Shown: positions 31,066-40,488, counted from the first letter of the stretch. The stretch is 64,000 nt of DNA from Streptomyces rugosispiralis (GCF_024505145.1 NZ_JANIAA010000030.1:1-64000); one strand, 5' to 3'. Translations and numbers: made by a program. The notes: generated from the sequence alone by a model not told the origin.

Positions 31066-33309
31066 CTAGTCCGTGAAGCGCTCCCCGCGCTCCGCCTTCT
31101 CCACCAGCAGCGCGGGCGGGGCGAACCGCTCCCCGTACGCCGCCTCCAGCTGCCGGGCACGGGCCACGAAACCGGCCACTCCGCCCTCGTATCCGTTGAT
31201 GTACTGGAGCACTCCGCCGGTCCAGCCGGGGAAGCCGATGCCGAGGATGGAGCCGATGTTGGCGTCGGCGACGGAGGTCAGCACGCCCTCCTCCAGCAGC
31301 CGGACCGTGTCGATGGCCTCGCAGAAGAGCATCCGCTCCTTCATGTCCTCGAGGGGGATGCGGGTGCCCTCACGCGCAGCGCCGCCGGACCCGCCGGACC
31401 CGCCGGCGCCGCCGGACCCGCCGGAGCCGCCCGGGGCGAAGTGCTCGCGCAGCCCCGGCCACAGCCCGGTGCGCTTGCCGGTCGTCTCGTCGTAGTCGTA
31501 GAAGCCCGCACCGCCGCTGCGGCCGGGGCGCCCGAACTCCTCCACCATGCGGTCGATGACCGCGTCGGCAGGATGCGGCCGCCACTCGCCGCCCGCCTCC
31601 ACCGTGGCCCGGCGCGTCTCCTCGCGGATCTTGCGCGGCAGGGTGAGGGTCAGCTCGTCCATCAGGGAGAGCACCTTGGCCGGGTATCCGGCCTGGGCGG
31701 CGGCCTGCTCCACGGAGGCCGGGTCGATGCCCTCCCCCACCATCGCCACGCCCTCGTTGAGGAAGTGGCCGATGACGCGGGAGGTGAAGAAGCCGCGGGA
31801 GTCATTGACCACGATCGGGGTCTTGCCGATCTGCCGCACCAGGTCGAAGGCGCGGGCCAGCGCCTTGTCACCGGTGTGCTCGCCCTTGATGATCTCGACC
31901 AGCGGCATCTTGTCGACGGGCGAGAAGAAGTGCAGCCCGATGAAGTCGTCGGCGCGCTGCACCCCCTCCGCGAGCAGGGTGATGGGGAGGGTGGAGGTGT
32001 TCGAGCACAGCAGGGCGTCCGGGGCGACGATGCCCTCGATCTCCTGGAACACCTTGTGCTTGAGCGCCGGGTCCTCGAAGACCGCCTCGATGACCGCGTC
32101 ACAGCCCTCGAGGTCGCGCGGATCGGCGGTCGGGGTGATCCGGGCCAGCAACTGGTCCCGCTTGGCCTCGGTGGTCCGGCCCTTGGCGAGCGCCTTGGCC
32201 AGCAGTTCCTCGGAGTACGCCTTGCCCTTGGCCGCGGCCTCCACGGACACGTCCTTGAGGACGACCTCGATGCCCGCCTTGGCGCATGCGAACGCGATGC
32301 CCGCGCCCATCATCCCGGCGCCCAGCACCGCGACCTTGCGGACCTGGCTGGGCTCGATCCCCTGCGGCCGGTTGGCACCGGAGTTGACCGCCTGCAGATC
32401 GAAGAAGAACGCCTGAATCATGTTCTTGGCGGTCTGGCCGACAACCAGCTCGGTGAAGTACCGGGCCTCGATGATCTGCGCGGTCTCGAAGTCCACCTGG
32501 GACCCCTCGACGGCGGCGGCCAGGATATTGCGCTGCGCCGGGTAGGGCGCGCCGTTCAGCTGCTTCCGCAGATTGGCGGGGAAGGCGGGCAGATTGACGG
32601 CGAACTTCGGCTGCGCCGGGGTGCCGCCCGGGATCCGGTAGTCCTTGTCGTCCCAGGGCTGGGCCGACTCGGGGTGGGCGGCGATGAAGGCCCGCGCCCG
32701 GGTCAGCAGCTCCTCGCGGGTGGTCACGACGTCATCCACCAGCCCCGCCTCCTGTGCGCGCAGGGGGCTGTAACGCGTGCCCTGGAGCAGCCACTTGAGC
32801 AGCGCGTCGGTGACGCCGAGCAGCCGTACGGTACGGGCGACGCCCCCGCTGCCGGGGAGCAGGCCCAGGGTGACCTCGGGGAAGCCGATGCGGGCCCCGG
32901 GGGCGTCGAGGGCGATGCGGTGGTGACAGGCGAGCGCGATCTCCAGCCCGCCACCGAGCGCCGCGCCGTTGATCGCGGCCACCACGGGCTTGCCGAGGGT
33001 CTCGATCCGGCGCAGCGCACGCTTGATGCGGAGGTTCTTGTCGTAGATCTCCTGGGCCTGGCCGGGCCCGACCTGGATGAGGTCGTTGAGGTCGCCACCG
33101 GCGAAGAAGGTCTTCTTGGCGGAGGTGACGATGATGCCGCGGATGGCGTCCCGCTCGGCCTCGACGCGGTCGGCGATCGCGTCGAGGGAGTCGATGAACG
33201 CGGCGTTCATGGTGTTGGCGGACTGGTCGGGGTCGTCGAGCACCAGGGTGACGACGCCGTCGTCGTCCTGCTCCCAGCGGATGGTCGAGGCGGTGGTGGG
33301 GTGGGTCAT
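31066..33309 (-). CDS. fadB: Bifunctional enoyl-CoA hydratase / 3-hydroxyacyl-CoA dehydrogenase (FadB/FadJ-like)
   Basis: A 747-residue fatty-acid oxidation enzyme. The N-terminal crotonase domain keeps both catalytic Glu residues (GGGLEIALAC and GFPEVTLGLLPG). The dehydrogenase domain begins with the NAD loop VLGAGMMGAGIAFACAKAG, and its catalytic His lies in FIGLHFFSPVDKMPLVE. A Gly/Ser/Ala low-complexity linker (GGSGGSGGAGGSGGSGG) interrupts the C-terminal domain near residues 620-650. It hydrates enoyl-CoA and oxidises the 3-hydroxyacyl-CoA. The thiolase and CoA racemase genes upstream on the same strand complete a beta-oxidation set. Confidence 0.92.
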   Translation of the reverse strand: MTHPTTASTIRWEQDDDGVVTLVLDDPDQSANTMNAAFIDSLDAIADRVEAERDAIRGIIVTSAKKTFFAGGDLNDLIQVGPGQAQEIYDKNLRIKRALRRIETLGKPVVAAINGAALGGGLEIALACHHRIALDAPGARIGFPEVTLGLLPGSGGVARTVRLLGVTDALLKWLLQGTRYSPLRAQEAGLVDDVVTTREELLTRARAFIAAHPESAQPWDDKDYRIPGGTPAQPKFAVNLPAFPANLRKQLNGAPYPAQRNILAAAVEGSQVDFETAQIIEARYFTELVVGQTAKNMIQAFFFDLQAVNSGANRPQGIEPSQVRKVAVLGAGMMGAGIAFACAKAGIEVVLKDVSVEAAAKGKAYSEELLAKALAKGRTTEAKRDQLLARITPTADPRDLEGCDAVIEAVFEDPALKHKVFQEIEGIVAPDALLCSNTSTLPITLLAEGVQRADDFIGLHFFSPVDKMPLVEIIKGEHTGDKALARAFDLVRQIGKTPIVVNDSRGFFTSRVIGHFLNEGVAMVGEGIDPASVEQAAAQAGYPAKVLSLMDELTLTLPRKIREETRRATVEAGGEWRPHPADAVIDRMVEEFGRPGRSGGAGFYDYDETTGKRTGLWPGLREHFAPGGSGGSGGAGGSGGSGGAAREGTRIPLEDMKERMLFCEAIDTVRLLEEGVLTSVADANIGSILGIGFPGWTGGVLQYINGYEGGVAGFVARARQLEAAYGERFAPPALLVEKAERGERFTD

Positions 33310-33386
33310 CTGAGGTCTCCAGGGCGAAGGTGCGGGGGGCGGGGGCGGGGGGCGGGGGCGGAAGGCGGAGGAACGGCGGTGTCGGG

Positions 33387-33472
33387 GAGCCGCTCGGCTC
33401 CACGCGATGTCTTGGAAGCCGCTCGGCTCTACGCGATGTCTGGGGAGCCGCTCGGCTCTACGCGGTGTCCGT
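33387..33472. repeat. 29-bp tandem repeat, 3 copies
   Basis: GCCGCTCGGCTCYACGCGRT followed by GTCTGGGGA recurs with starts at 33389, 33418 and 33447, between the thiolase and fadB genes. Confidence 0.85.
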
Positions 33473-33491
33473 CACGATCCGTCGGACACCC

Positions 33492-34706
33492 CTAGAGCCG
33501 CTCGACCACCGTCGCGATGCCCATCCCGCCGCCCACGCACAGCGTCACCAGCCCGAACCGCCCGTCGCGCCGCTCCAGCTCGTCGATCACCGTGCCGAGG
33601 ATCATCGCGCCGGTGGCGCCCAGCGGATGGCCCATGGCGATCGCGCCGCCGTTGACGTTGACCTTGTCCAGGCTCAGCCCCATGTCGTCCACGAAACGCA
33701 GCACCACCGCCGCGAACGCCTCGTTGATCTCGACCAGATCGATGTCGTCGATGGTCAGCCCGGCCTTGCCGAGCGCCTTACGGGTGGCGGGAGCCGGGCC
33801 GGTGAGCATGATGGTCGGGTCGGCGCCGGAGACGGCGGCGGAGACGATCCGGGCGCGCGGTGTCAGCCCGAAGCGCTCGCCGACCTCACGGCTGCCGATG
33901 GCGACCAGGGCGGCGCCGTCCACCATGCCCGAGGAGTTGCCCGCGTGGTGGACGTGGTCGATCGCCTCGACCCAGTGGTACCTCTGCAGCGCCACCGCGT
34001 CGAAACCGCCCGCCTCGCCGATGGCGGCGAAGGACGGCTTGAGGCCCGCCAGGGTCTCGGGGGTGGTGCCGGGGCGGATGTGCTCGTCGTGGTCGAGGAC
34101 GGTCAGCCCGCTGCGGTCGCGGACCGGGACCACGGAGCGGTCGAAGTGCCCCTCCTTCCAGGCGCGGGCGGCCCGCTCCTGGGAGAGCGCCGCGTAGCTG
34201 TCCACGTCATGGCGGCTGTAGCCGCCGATGGTGGCGATGAGGTCGGCCCCGATGCCCTGCGGTACGAAACCGGTCTCGTAGTTGGTCATCGGGTCCGCGA
34301 ACCAGGCCCCGCCGTCGGAGCCCATCTTCACGCGTGACATCGACTCGACCCCGCCCGCGAGCACCAGGTCCTCCCAGCCGGAACGGACCTTGGCCGCCGC
34401 CAGGTTGACGGCCTCGAGGCCCGAGGCACAGAAGCGGTTCTCCTGGACGCCCGCGACGGTGTCCGGCAGCCCTGCCGCGATGGCCGCGATCTTGGCGATG
34501 TCGGAGCCCTGGTCGCCGAGGGGGCTGACGACGCCGAGGACCACGTCGTCGATCGCCGCCGGATCGAGCTCGGGGAACCGCCGCCGCAGCTCATGGATGA
34601 GGCCCACCACCAGGTCGACGGGCTTGGTGCCGTGCAGGGCGCCGTCGGCCTTCCCGCGCCCGCGCGGGGTGCGGATGGCGTCGTACACATACGCTTCGGT
34701 GCTCAC
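33492..34706 (-). CDS. fadA: Acetyl-CoA C-acyltransferase (thiolase)
   Basis: A 404-residue thiolase. The acyl-accepting Cys93 is in NRFCASGLEAV, the His in AMGHPLGATGA, and the second Cys in LCVGGGMG near the C-terminus. It cleaves 3-ketoacyl-CoA with CoA, releasing acetyl-CoA. It lies between the CoA racemase and fadB genes on the same strand, with 71 and 182 bases of spacing. The downstream gap has a 29-bp repeat, so fadB may have separate control. Confidence 0.93.
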   Translation of the reverse strand: MSTEAYVYDAIRTPRGRGKADGALHGTKPVDLVVGLIHELRRRFPELDPAAIDDVVLGVVSPLGDQGSDIAKIAAIAAGLPDTVAGVQENRFCASGLEAVNLAAAKVRSGWEDLVLAGGVESMSRVKMGSDGGAWFADPMTNYETGFVPQGIGADLIATIGGYSRHDVDSYAALSQERAARAWKEGHFDRSVVPVRDRSGLTVLDHDEHIRPGTTPETLAGLKPSFAAIGEAGGFDAVALQRYHWVEAIDHVHHAGNSSGMVDGAALVAIGSREVGERFGLTPRARIVSAAVSGADPTIMLTGPAPATRKALGKAGLTIDDIDLVEINEAFAAVVLRFVDDMGLSLDKVNVNGGAIAMGHPLGATGAMILGTVIDELERRDGRFGLVTLCVGGGMGIATVVERL

Positions 34707-34777
34707 GTCAGCGGCCTTTCAAGGGGAGGGGTGCGGCGGGGACGGCTCGGTGGTCCGGCGGGAAGGAGACAGGGGGC

Positions 34778-35923
34778 TCATGACGGGTTTCCCTCGATGA
34801 GCGAGGTGACTCCCCAGTCGCGGGCCACCTCGTCGGCGTCCGCCCCTGGCCGGGCGGGCGCGCGGCGCACCGCGCCCGGGGTGGCGGAGAAGCGAGGGGC
34901 GGGCGCGGGCTGGGTGATCCCGCCGTGGTCGACGAAGGTGGAGCGGGCGGCGAGCTGCGGATGGGCCGGGGCCTCCCGCAGCGACAGTACGGGGGCGACG
35001 CAGGCGTCCGAGGCGCCGAAGACGGCGGTCCACTCCTCGCGGGTGCGCTCCTTGAAGCGGTCGGCGATGGCGGCGCGCAGCGCGGCCCAGCTGTCGAAGT
35101 CGTCGCGGGCCGGGGCCTTGTCGGCGATCCCCAGCAACTCGATGAACTCCTCGTAGAACTTGCGCTCCAGGGGCCCGACCGCCATATAGCCGCCGTCGGC
35201 GGTCTCATAGGTGCCGTAGAAGGGGCAGCCGCCGTCGAGGAGGTTGGTGCCGCGCTGGTCCCGCCAGCCGCCGGCGGCCATCATTCCGTGGGTGACGGCG
35301 GTCAGATGGGCGGTGCCGTCGACGATCGCGGCGTCCACGACCTGGCCGGGGCCGCCCGCGCGGGCGTGGTGCAGGGCGGCGAGGAGGCCGATGACGAGGT
35401 ACAGCGAGCCTCCCGCGTAGTCCCCCAGGAGGTTGACGGGGGCGATGGGCGGGCCGTCGGCGGCGCCGATCATGCTGAGGGCGCCGGTGACGGCGATATA
35501 GCCGATGTCATGGCCGGCGGTCCGGGCGAGCGGGCCCTCCTGCCCCCAGCCGGTCATCCGGCCGTAGACCAGCTTGGGGTTGCGGGCCAGGCAGTCGTCC
35601 GGGCCGAGACCCAGCTTCTCGGCGACCCCCGGGCGGTAGCCCTCGATGAGGATGTCGGCGCGCTCGACGAGGTCGAGCACGGCGGCCGTGCCCCCGTCGG
35701 CCTTCAGGTCGATCAGCACCGAGCGCTTGTTGCGGTTGGCGAGGTCGTACTCCGGGTCGATCCGCAGGCCCCCGGCGCCTCCGGGGCGGTCGACGCGCAC
35801 CACATCGGCTCCGAGGTCGGCGAGGACCATGGCGGCGAACGGGCCCGGCCCGATCCCGGCCAGCTCCACCACTCGCACTCCGGCCAGCGGACCGCTCGCC
35901 GCCCCTTCCGCCGCCACCGTCAT
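34778..35923 (-). CDS. CaiB/BaiF CoA-transferase family protein, probable 2-methylacyl-CoA racemase
   Basis: A 381-residue class III CoA-transferase fold. Residues match the racemase subgroup rather than transferases: His138 (AGHDIGYIAVTG), Asp168 (NLLGDYAGG) and Glu240 (PFYGTYETADGG) are in the positions of the MCR catalytic residues. NRNKRS contributes to CoA binding. It would epimerise branched-chain acyl-CoA so that beta-oxidation can proceed. I chose the ATG at 35923, with GGGGGA upstream, over a TTG at 35935. It heads the thiolase-fadB group. Confidence 0.87.
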   Translation of the reverse strand: MTVAAEGAASGPLAGVRVVELAGIGPGPFAAMVLADLGADVVRVDRPGGAGGLRIDPEYDLANRNKRSVLIDLKADGGTAAVLDLVERADILIEGYRPGVAEKLGLGPDDCLARNPKLVYGRMTGWGQEGPLARTAGHDIGYIAVTGALSMIGAADGPPIAPVNLLGDYAGGSLYLVIGLLAALHHARAGGPGQVVDAAIVDGTAHLTAVTHGMMAAGGWRDQRGTNLLDGGCPFYGTYETADGGYMAVGPLERKFYEEFIELLGIADKAPARDDFDSWAALRAAIADRFKERTREEWTAVFGASDACVAPVLSLREAPAHPQLAARSTFVDHGGITQPAPAPRFSATPGAVRRAPARPGADADEVARDWGVTSLIEGNPS

Positions 35924-36098
35924 GCCGTCCCCCAATCGTGTGACACCACCGCTGTAACACCGCCGATGCTAAGAACGCGTCCCGCATTCCACAAGCCCTC
36001 TCCCGGGCCTGTGGACAACCAAACCCCTTGGCCGGAAAGGGGGTTCGGCCGTGCGGGCGCGCGGCGGGCCGGGTGTGGCGCCGACCGGGCTTTTCGGA

Positions 36099-37556
36099 TC
36101 AGGTCTTCTTCGGATCGGGCCCCGCCATCGACGGTCGCTGTCCGGGCACGAGATGGTCCTCGTCGCCCTCCGGATCGGTCAGCCGGCCCAGCCGGCCCGG
36201 CACGTCCGCACCGACCAGCACGATCACCACCAGCGTCAGCCCGAAGGTGAGCACGGCCAGCGCCCGCCCGAGGGACATGCCCTCGGCCAGATGAGCGCCG
36301 AGCACCGGCGCCACCGCGCCGCCGAGCGCCCCGGTGTTGTAGACGAAGCCGAGCGAGGCCGCCCTGCTCCCGGTCGGGAAGTGGCCCGCGATGTACCTCG
36401 GCAGGATGCCGGAGATCCCCTGGCTCAACGCGAGCAGGAAGAACAGCAGCACGCCCAGCCCGACCAGCGAGTCCTGCACCGCGAACACCGGGAAGACGAA
36501 GACCAGCGACGCGAGCAGGGTCACCGCGTAGGCGCGGCGGGTGCCGAGCCAGTCGCCCACGAAGCCCGCCAGCCAGCAGCCGGCCATGGTCCCGAACCCG
36601 GCGTAGAACATCACATCGGTGACCTCGGAGGGGGAGTACTCGAGCTGCTCCTTCAGATAGGTGGGCAGCAGCGCCTGGATCGGCCAGCTGTAGAGGAACG
36701 CGCAGAAGACCGTGCACATCAGGGACACATACAGCGGCCAGCGGCGCCGCCCGCCGAGCTGGGCCGCGAAGGCGAAGAGGCACCCCGCCGCCAGGACCGA
36801 CAGCGGCCGGCGCCAGCCCGCGCCCGCCGGGGTGAAGACCAGGAACAGCGCGACGCTCGCGGCCACGGTCAGCGCCGTGTTGACGCTCGCCCGGACACGT
36901 CCGGCGAACAGCGGCCGGAAGGGGTTCGGCCGCGCCCGCGCCGCCCCCACCTCCTCGTGCCAGTCCCCGGCCTCCGGGAGGGCGCGCCGCACCCACAGGG
37001 CGACCAGCACCGGCAGCACGCCGATCCAGAACATCCAGCGCCAGCCCCAGTGGGGCACCACCCACTTGTAGAGCTCGGAGGCGATGATGGTGCCGCCCGA
37101 GTAGCCCGAGATGAGGAAGCCGGAGGCGCGGTTGCGCAGTCGCGCGGGCCAGCTCTCCAGGACATAGGTGGCGCTCGCGCTGTACTCGCCAGCCATGCCC
37201 ATGCCAATCACTAGGCGGGCCGCGAACAGGCTGATGTAGTTCCAGGCGAACCCGCAGGCGAAGGTGGCGAGCGAGTAGAGCAGAATGCTGGTGATCATGG
37301 CGGCCTTACGGCCGTAGCGGTCACCCAGCGCGCCCAGCACCGCCCCGCCGAGCCAGCGGGTGATGAAGGCGCCCGAGACCAGGCTCGCCGCCGACGCGGT
37401 GCTCAGGTCGAACTCGTCGGCTATCTCGGTCAGGACGAGCGTGATCAGCACAAAGTCGAAACCGTCGAGCAGATAGCCGATCCAGGCGGCGAACAGGGAC
37501 TTCCACTGACCGGGTGAGACCTCGCGGTACCAGGGCACCCTGGCGGCTTCGGTCAC
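36099..37556 (-). CDS. MFS transporter, sialate/aromatic-acid:H+ symporter type (NanT-like)
   Basis: A 485-residue major facilitator with about 12 helices. The first-helix motif DGFDFVLITLVL and the loop motif GDRYGRKAAMI place it in the metabolite:H+ symporter group that includes NanT and aromatic-acid carriers. RLVIGMGMAGEYSASATYV is also typical. The GTG start (37556) overlaps the stop of the upstream aldolase gene by four bases (GTGA), so the two are co-translated and probably share a substrate. The C-terminus ends in a short polar tail. Confidence 0.85.
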   Translation of the reverse strand: MTEAARVPWYREVSPGQWKSLFAAWIGYLLDGFDFVLITLVLTEIADEFDLSTASAASLVSGAFITRWLGGAVLGALGDRYGRKAAMITSILLYSLATFACGFAWNYISLFAARLVIGMGMAGEYSASATYVLESWPARLRNRASGFLISGYSGGTIIASELYKWVVPHWGWRWMFWIGVLPVLVALWVRRALPEAGDWHEEVGAARARPNPFRPLFAGRVRASVNTALTVAASVALFLVFTPAGAGWRRPLSVLAAGCLFAFAAQLGGRRRWPLYVSLMCTVFCAFLYSWPIQALLPTYLKEQLEYSPSEVTDVMFYAGFGTMAGCWLAGFVGDWLGTRRAYAVTLLASLVFVFPVFAVQDSLVGLGVLLFFLLALSQGISGILPRYIAGHFPTGSRAASLGFVYNTGALGGAVAPVLGAHLAEGMSLGRALAVLTFGLTLVVIVLVGADVPGRLGRLTDPEGDEDHLVPGQRPSMAGPDPKKT

Positions 37557-38491
37557 GGCAACAGCCCTCCCTCCTCCAGGAGTTGACGTACGGTCTTGAC
37601 GGCCGCCTCGCCCAGCGGCACCTGGGGCGCGGCGGTGTCCGCGCAATCGATCACGCCCAGCAGCCGCAGCGCGGCCTTGAAACCGCCCAGGCCCGAGGAA
37701 CTGCCGCCCATGAGGGCCGGATCCCCGGCGTCGGTGATGGCGAAGAGCGCGGCCAGCCGGTCCTGCTCGGCGGCCGCCTGCTCCCAGCGCCCCGCGCGGG
37801 CGTGCTCGTACAGCCGGACGAACCCGGCCGGATCGACGTTGGCCAGCCCCGGGACGACGCCATGGGCGCCCGCCAGCAGGGCGCCGTCCACCGACAGTTC
37901 GGAGCCGGTGAGCACCGTGAAGGTGTCGGCGAGACCGCGCCGGCGGACCTCGACCAGCAGCCGCCGCAGCGCCCCGTCGTCCCCGCTGCTGTCCTTGACC
38001 CCGGCCAGCGTGGCGTCGGCGGCCAGCGGCAGCAGGATCGAGGGCGTCAGCTTGGAGTGGACGGAGACCGGGATGTCATACGCGAACAGCGGCCTGTCCA
38101 CGCCGTCGCGCAGCCGCCGGAAGTGGTCGGCGATCTCCAGGGGGTGGGTGCGGGTGTAGAAGGGCGCGGTGGCCACGATGCCGTCCGCGCCCGACTCCGC
38201 CGCCGTACGGGCGTGATCGAGCACCCGCGCGGTCGTCATGTCGATCGCCCCCGCGAGCACGGGAACCCGGCCGTCGGCGGCCTCGATGACCGCCGTAAGG
38301 GCCGTACGGCGGTCGCGGTCGCTCAGATAGGCGGCCTCTCCGCTGGACCCGAGCGCGAACAGCGCGCTCACCCCCGCGTCGATCAGCCGCTCGGCGAGCG
38401 CGGCGAGGGAACGCGTGTCGACCTCGCCCGTGGGCGTGAGCGGGGTGCACAGGGGCGGAACGACACCGGTAAGGGGAGCCGGAAGACTCAT
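37553..38491 (-). CDS. DapA/NanA superfamily aldolase (dihydrodipicolinate synthase-like)
   Basis: A 312-residue class I pyruvate-type aldolase. The Schiff-base Lys is in LAGVKDSSGD, the Tyr in FAYDIPVSVHS, and the substrate loop is GSSGEAAYL. The superfamily includes N-acetylneuraminate lyase, KDG aldolase and dihydrodipicolinate synthase. Coupling to a NanT-like carrier suggests catabolism of an imported acidic compound rather than lysine synthesis, but no other sialate genes are nearby. The ATG at 38491 is chosen. A 6-3-6 palindrome lies about 35 bases upstream. Confidence 0.83.
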   Translation of the reverse strand: MSLPAPLTGVVPPLCTPLTPTGEVDTRSLAALAERLIDAGVSALFALGSSGEAAYLSDRDRRTALTAVIEAADGRVPVLAGAIDMTTARVLDHARTAAESGADGIVATAPFYTRTHPLEIADHFRRLRDGVDRPLFAYDIPVSVHSKLTPSILLPLAADATLAGVKDSSGDDGALRRLLVEVRRRGLADTFTVLTGSELSVDGALLAGAHGVVPGLANVDPAGFVRLYEHARAGRWEQAAAEQDRLAALFAITDAGDPALMGGSSSGLGGFKAALRLLGVIDCADTAAPQVPLGEAAVKTVRQLLEEGGLLP

Positions 38492-38524
38492 CGACACCCA
38501 GCCTTCTGGATAGCGGGACAATTG

Positions 38525-38539
38525 GGACGTGGGACGTCC
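38525..38539. promoter_or_regulatory. Palindrome upstream of the aldolase gene
   Basis: GGACGT-GGG-ACGTCC, a perfect 6-3-6 inverted repeat between the divergent aldolase and DUF1203 genes. It is a candidate operator; no regulator gene is adjacent. Confidence 0.45.
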
Positions 38540-38654
38540 TATGTTTGGGCCCGAATCTGACGGAGCGCCATCGCCCTGTCAAGTACATTCCCGCCGCAGC
38601 GCCTCGTCCGAATCCCGCCAGCGGTCCGCGAGCCCACCGGCCAGTCTTGGGCAC

Positions 38655-39146
38655 ATGGACGAAAACCATGAGATGCGGGCCATCGCGCCCGAGGCGCTGA
38701 AGCAGCTACGGATCACCGATGACGCGGGGAACCCGCCGCGCCTGGTGGTGGAGGACGAGGAGGGCGGCAGCCCGATGCGCTGCTGCCTGGGCCGGAGCCG
38801 GCCGCACGAGACCATCGCGCTCGTCTCCTACGCCCCGCTGCGCCGCTGGGCGCGGGAGACGGGGGCCACGCCCGGCCCCTACAACGAGGTCGGCCCGGTC
38901 TTCATCCACCTCGACGAGTGCGACGGCTGGACCGGCCCCGGCATCGCGGACGGCGTCCGGGGCCGGCGGCGGGTGCTGCGGGCGTACACGGCCGAGGGCA
39001 ACATCCTCGGCGGCCGGCTGCTGAACGACGGCGAGCCGACGATCGAGGAGGGGCTGGCCGAGCTGTACGGGGACCCGCGGGTGGCGGCGGTGCATGTGCG
39101 CGCCGTCGAGTTCGGCTGCTTCCTGGCCGAGACGCGGCGGGTCTGA
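38655..39146 (+). CDS. DUF1203 domain protein
   Basis: A 163-residue protein of the uncharacterised DUF1203 family. Recognisable segments are PMRCCLGRSRPHETIALVSY near the N-terminus and GPVFIHLDECDGW in the centre. The conserved CC, HxD and D residues could bind a ligand or metal. There is no signal peptide or membrane helix. CAGTCT 7 bases before the ATG may be a leaderless -10. No functional context is evident. Confidence 0.75.
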   Translation: MDENHEMRAIAPEALKQLRITDDAGNPPRLVVEDEEGGSPMRCCLGRSRPHETIALVSYAPLRRWARETGATPGPYNEVGPVFIHLDECDGWTGPGIADGVRGRRRVLRAYTAEGNILGGRLLNDGEPTIEEGLAELYGDPRVAAVHVRAVEFGCFLAETRRV

Positions 39147-39208
39147 GGCGACCCTGGGGCGACCCCGGGGCGGGCGACGCCGGGGGGTACAGGGGTTCGC
39201 CCGGCGCC

Positions 39209-39255
39209 GCGCTCGGAGTACCGCACGCACAGCGCTCGGAGTACCGCGTGCACAG
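39209..39255. repeat. 23-bp direct repeat, 2 copies
   Basis: GCGCTCGGAGTACCGC followed by RYGCACA occurs at 39209 and 39232, in the gap between the convergent DUF1203 and endonuclease V genes. Confidence 0.7.
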
Positions 39256-39291
39256 CCGCCACGTCCGGAGGTCGGGCTCACCGCACCGCCT

Positions 39292-40014
39292 TCAGGGCGT
39301 GGCGGCCTTCAGGGCCCGGCGGCACAGCGCGTCCGCGCGCCGCGTCGTCTCGGGCTGCCGGAAATCACGGGCCAGATGCAGGGTGTACGCGCAGGCGTCC
39401 GCGATGGTCACCCGATGGCCGACGGAGACGAAGAGCGGCTTCACCGCGTCGCGGGTGCGCAGCGCCCGGCCGACCTCCTCGTCCCCGTCGAGCAGGGGCG
39501 ACCAGTCACCGCGGCGCGGCCCCGGGTCGGCGTGACGGAAGCCGAAGGGGTTCTTGGCGACGCCGATGGTGGGCAGCCCGGTGAGCACCCCGAGATGGCT
39601 GGCCAGCCCGAACCGGCGGGGGTGGGCGAGGCCGTAGCCGTCGCACACCACCAGGTCGGCTGGGCGGCCGAGCCGCCGGTCGAGGTCGCCCAGCGCGTCG
39701 AGGACGGCCGGGATCTCACGGAACGCCAGCAGCCCGGGGACGTACGGGAAGGAGACCCGGCCCACCGCGGTCGCCTCCGCGACGACGGCAAGGCTACGGG
39801 CGTCCAGGGCGACGGCGGCGGCCGCAACCAGGTCGTGCTCGTCGTCGTACGCCACATCCACCCCGACGACCGCGCCGGTGCCGGTGCCCGGCTCGGGCAC
39901 CTCCCCGCCGACGACCACGGACCCCCGCGTCCGCTCCTGGACGGCGATGGCCTCGGCCTCGGTCGTGGGCCAGTCGCGGGGCAGCTCATATCGTGGATCG
40001 ACGGCCCTGGTCAT
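39292..40014 (-). CDS. nfi: Endonuclease V (deoxyinosine 3'-endonuclease)
   Basis: A 240-residue repair nuclease. The metal-binding Asp53 is in GVDVAYDD, the wedge region in FPYVPGLLAFREIP, the second Asp in VVCDGYGLAHPRRFG, and the Lys in IGVAKNPF. It nicks DNA near deoxyinosine from adenine deamination. The ATG at 40014 is assumed; a GTG at 40026 would add four residues. It is divergent from the YciI-like gene with only 30 bases between starts, so their promoters overlap. Confidence 0.9.
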   Translation of the reverse strand: MTRAVDPRYELPRDWPTTEAEAIAVQERTRGSVVVGGEVPEPGTGTGAVVGVDVAYDDEHDLVAAAAVALDARSLAVVAEATAVGRVSFPYVPGLLAFREIPAVLDALGDLDRRLGRPADLVVCDGYGLAHPRRFGLASHLGVLTGLPTIGVAKNPFGFRHADPGPRRGDWSPLLDGDEEVGRALRTRDAVKPLFVSVGHRVTIADACAYTLHLARDFRQPETTRRADALCRRALKAATP

Positions 40015-40044
40015 CGTGCGGTTCACGTTACTAGCCTGCCCGTC

Positions 40045-40341
40045 ATGTTCGTACTGGAGATCACGTACACCGCCTCGGCGGACCGCGTCGAGGCCGCCCT
40101 CCCCGAGCACCTCGTCTGGGTGGACGACCACTTCGCGAACGGCGTCTTCCTCGCCTCCGGGCCCAAGAACCCCCGCGACGGCGGGGTCATCCTGGCGCTC
40201 GGCGACGACCGGGCCAGGATCGAGGAGATGGTGGCGAGCGACCCCTTCGTGGTCGCGGGCGTCGGCGACTACACCATCACCGAGTTCCTGGCCACGCGTA
40301 CGGCCCCGGCGCTCGCCGAACACCGCCAGCAGCGACCGTAA
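40045..40341 (+). CDS. YciI-like protein
   Basis: A 98-residue ferredoxin-like-fold protein. FVLEITYTASADRVEAALPEH and the conserved HxxW-like segment EHLVWVDDHFANGVFLASGP match the YciI family, which has putative His/Asp active residues and is sometimes fused to other enzymes. No partner is known here. TAGCCT lies 7 bases before the ATG and there is no ribosome-binding site, so a leaderless message is likely. It is the last gene before the RiPP-containing island. Confidence 0.8.
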   Translation: MFVLEITYTASADRVEAALPEHLVWVDDHFANGVFLASGPKNPRDGGVILALGDDRARIEEMVASDPFVVAGVGDYTITEFLATRTAPALAEHRQQRP

Positions 40342-40472
40342 GACGGCACGGGGACCGTAAGGACGACACGGGCGCTGGCGGACTTGCTGTAGTTCAGCAC
40401 CTCGGACAGCCACATGCCCGCTCTGGCCGCGTATGTCGTCAAACGCTGTGTATAAGAGCCGCGGACCCATGG

Positions 40473-40488
40473 CGCCCTCCCGAGGGCG
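40473..40488 (-). terminator. Hairpin terminator of the RiPP operon
   Basis: CGCCCT / AGGGCG stem with a CCCG loop, 10 bases beyond the stop of the pentapeptide-repeat gene. There is no T-tract, as is usual in Streptomyces. Confidence 0.55.
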
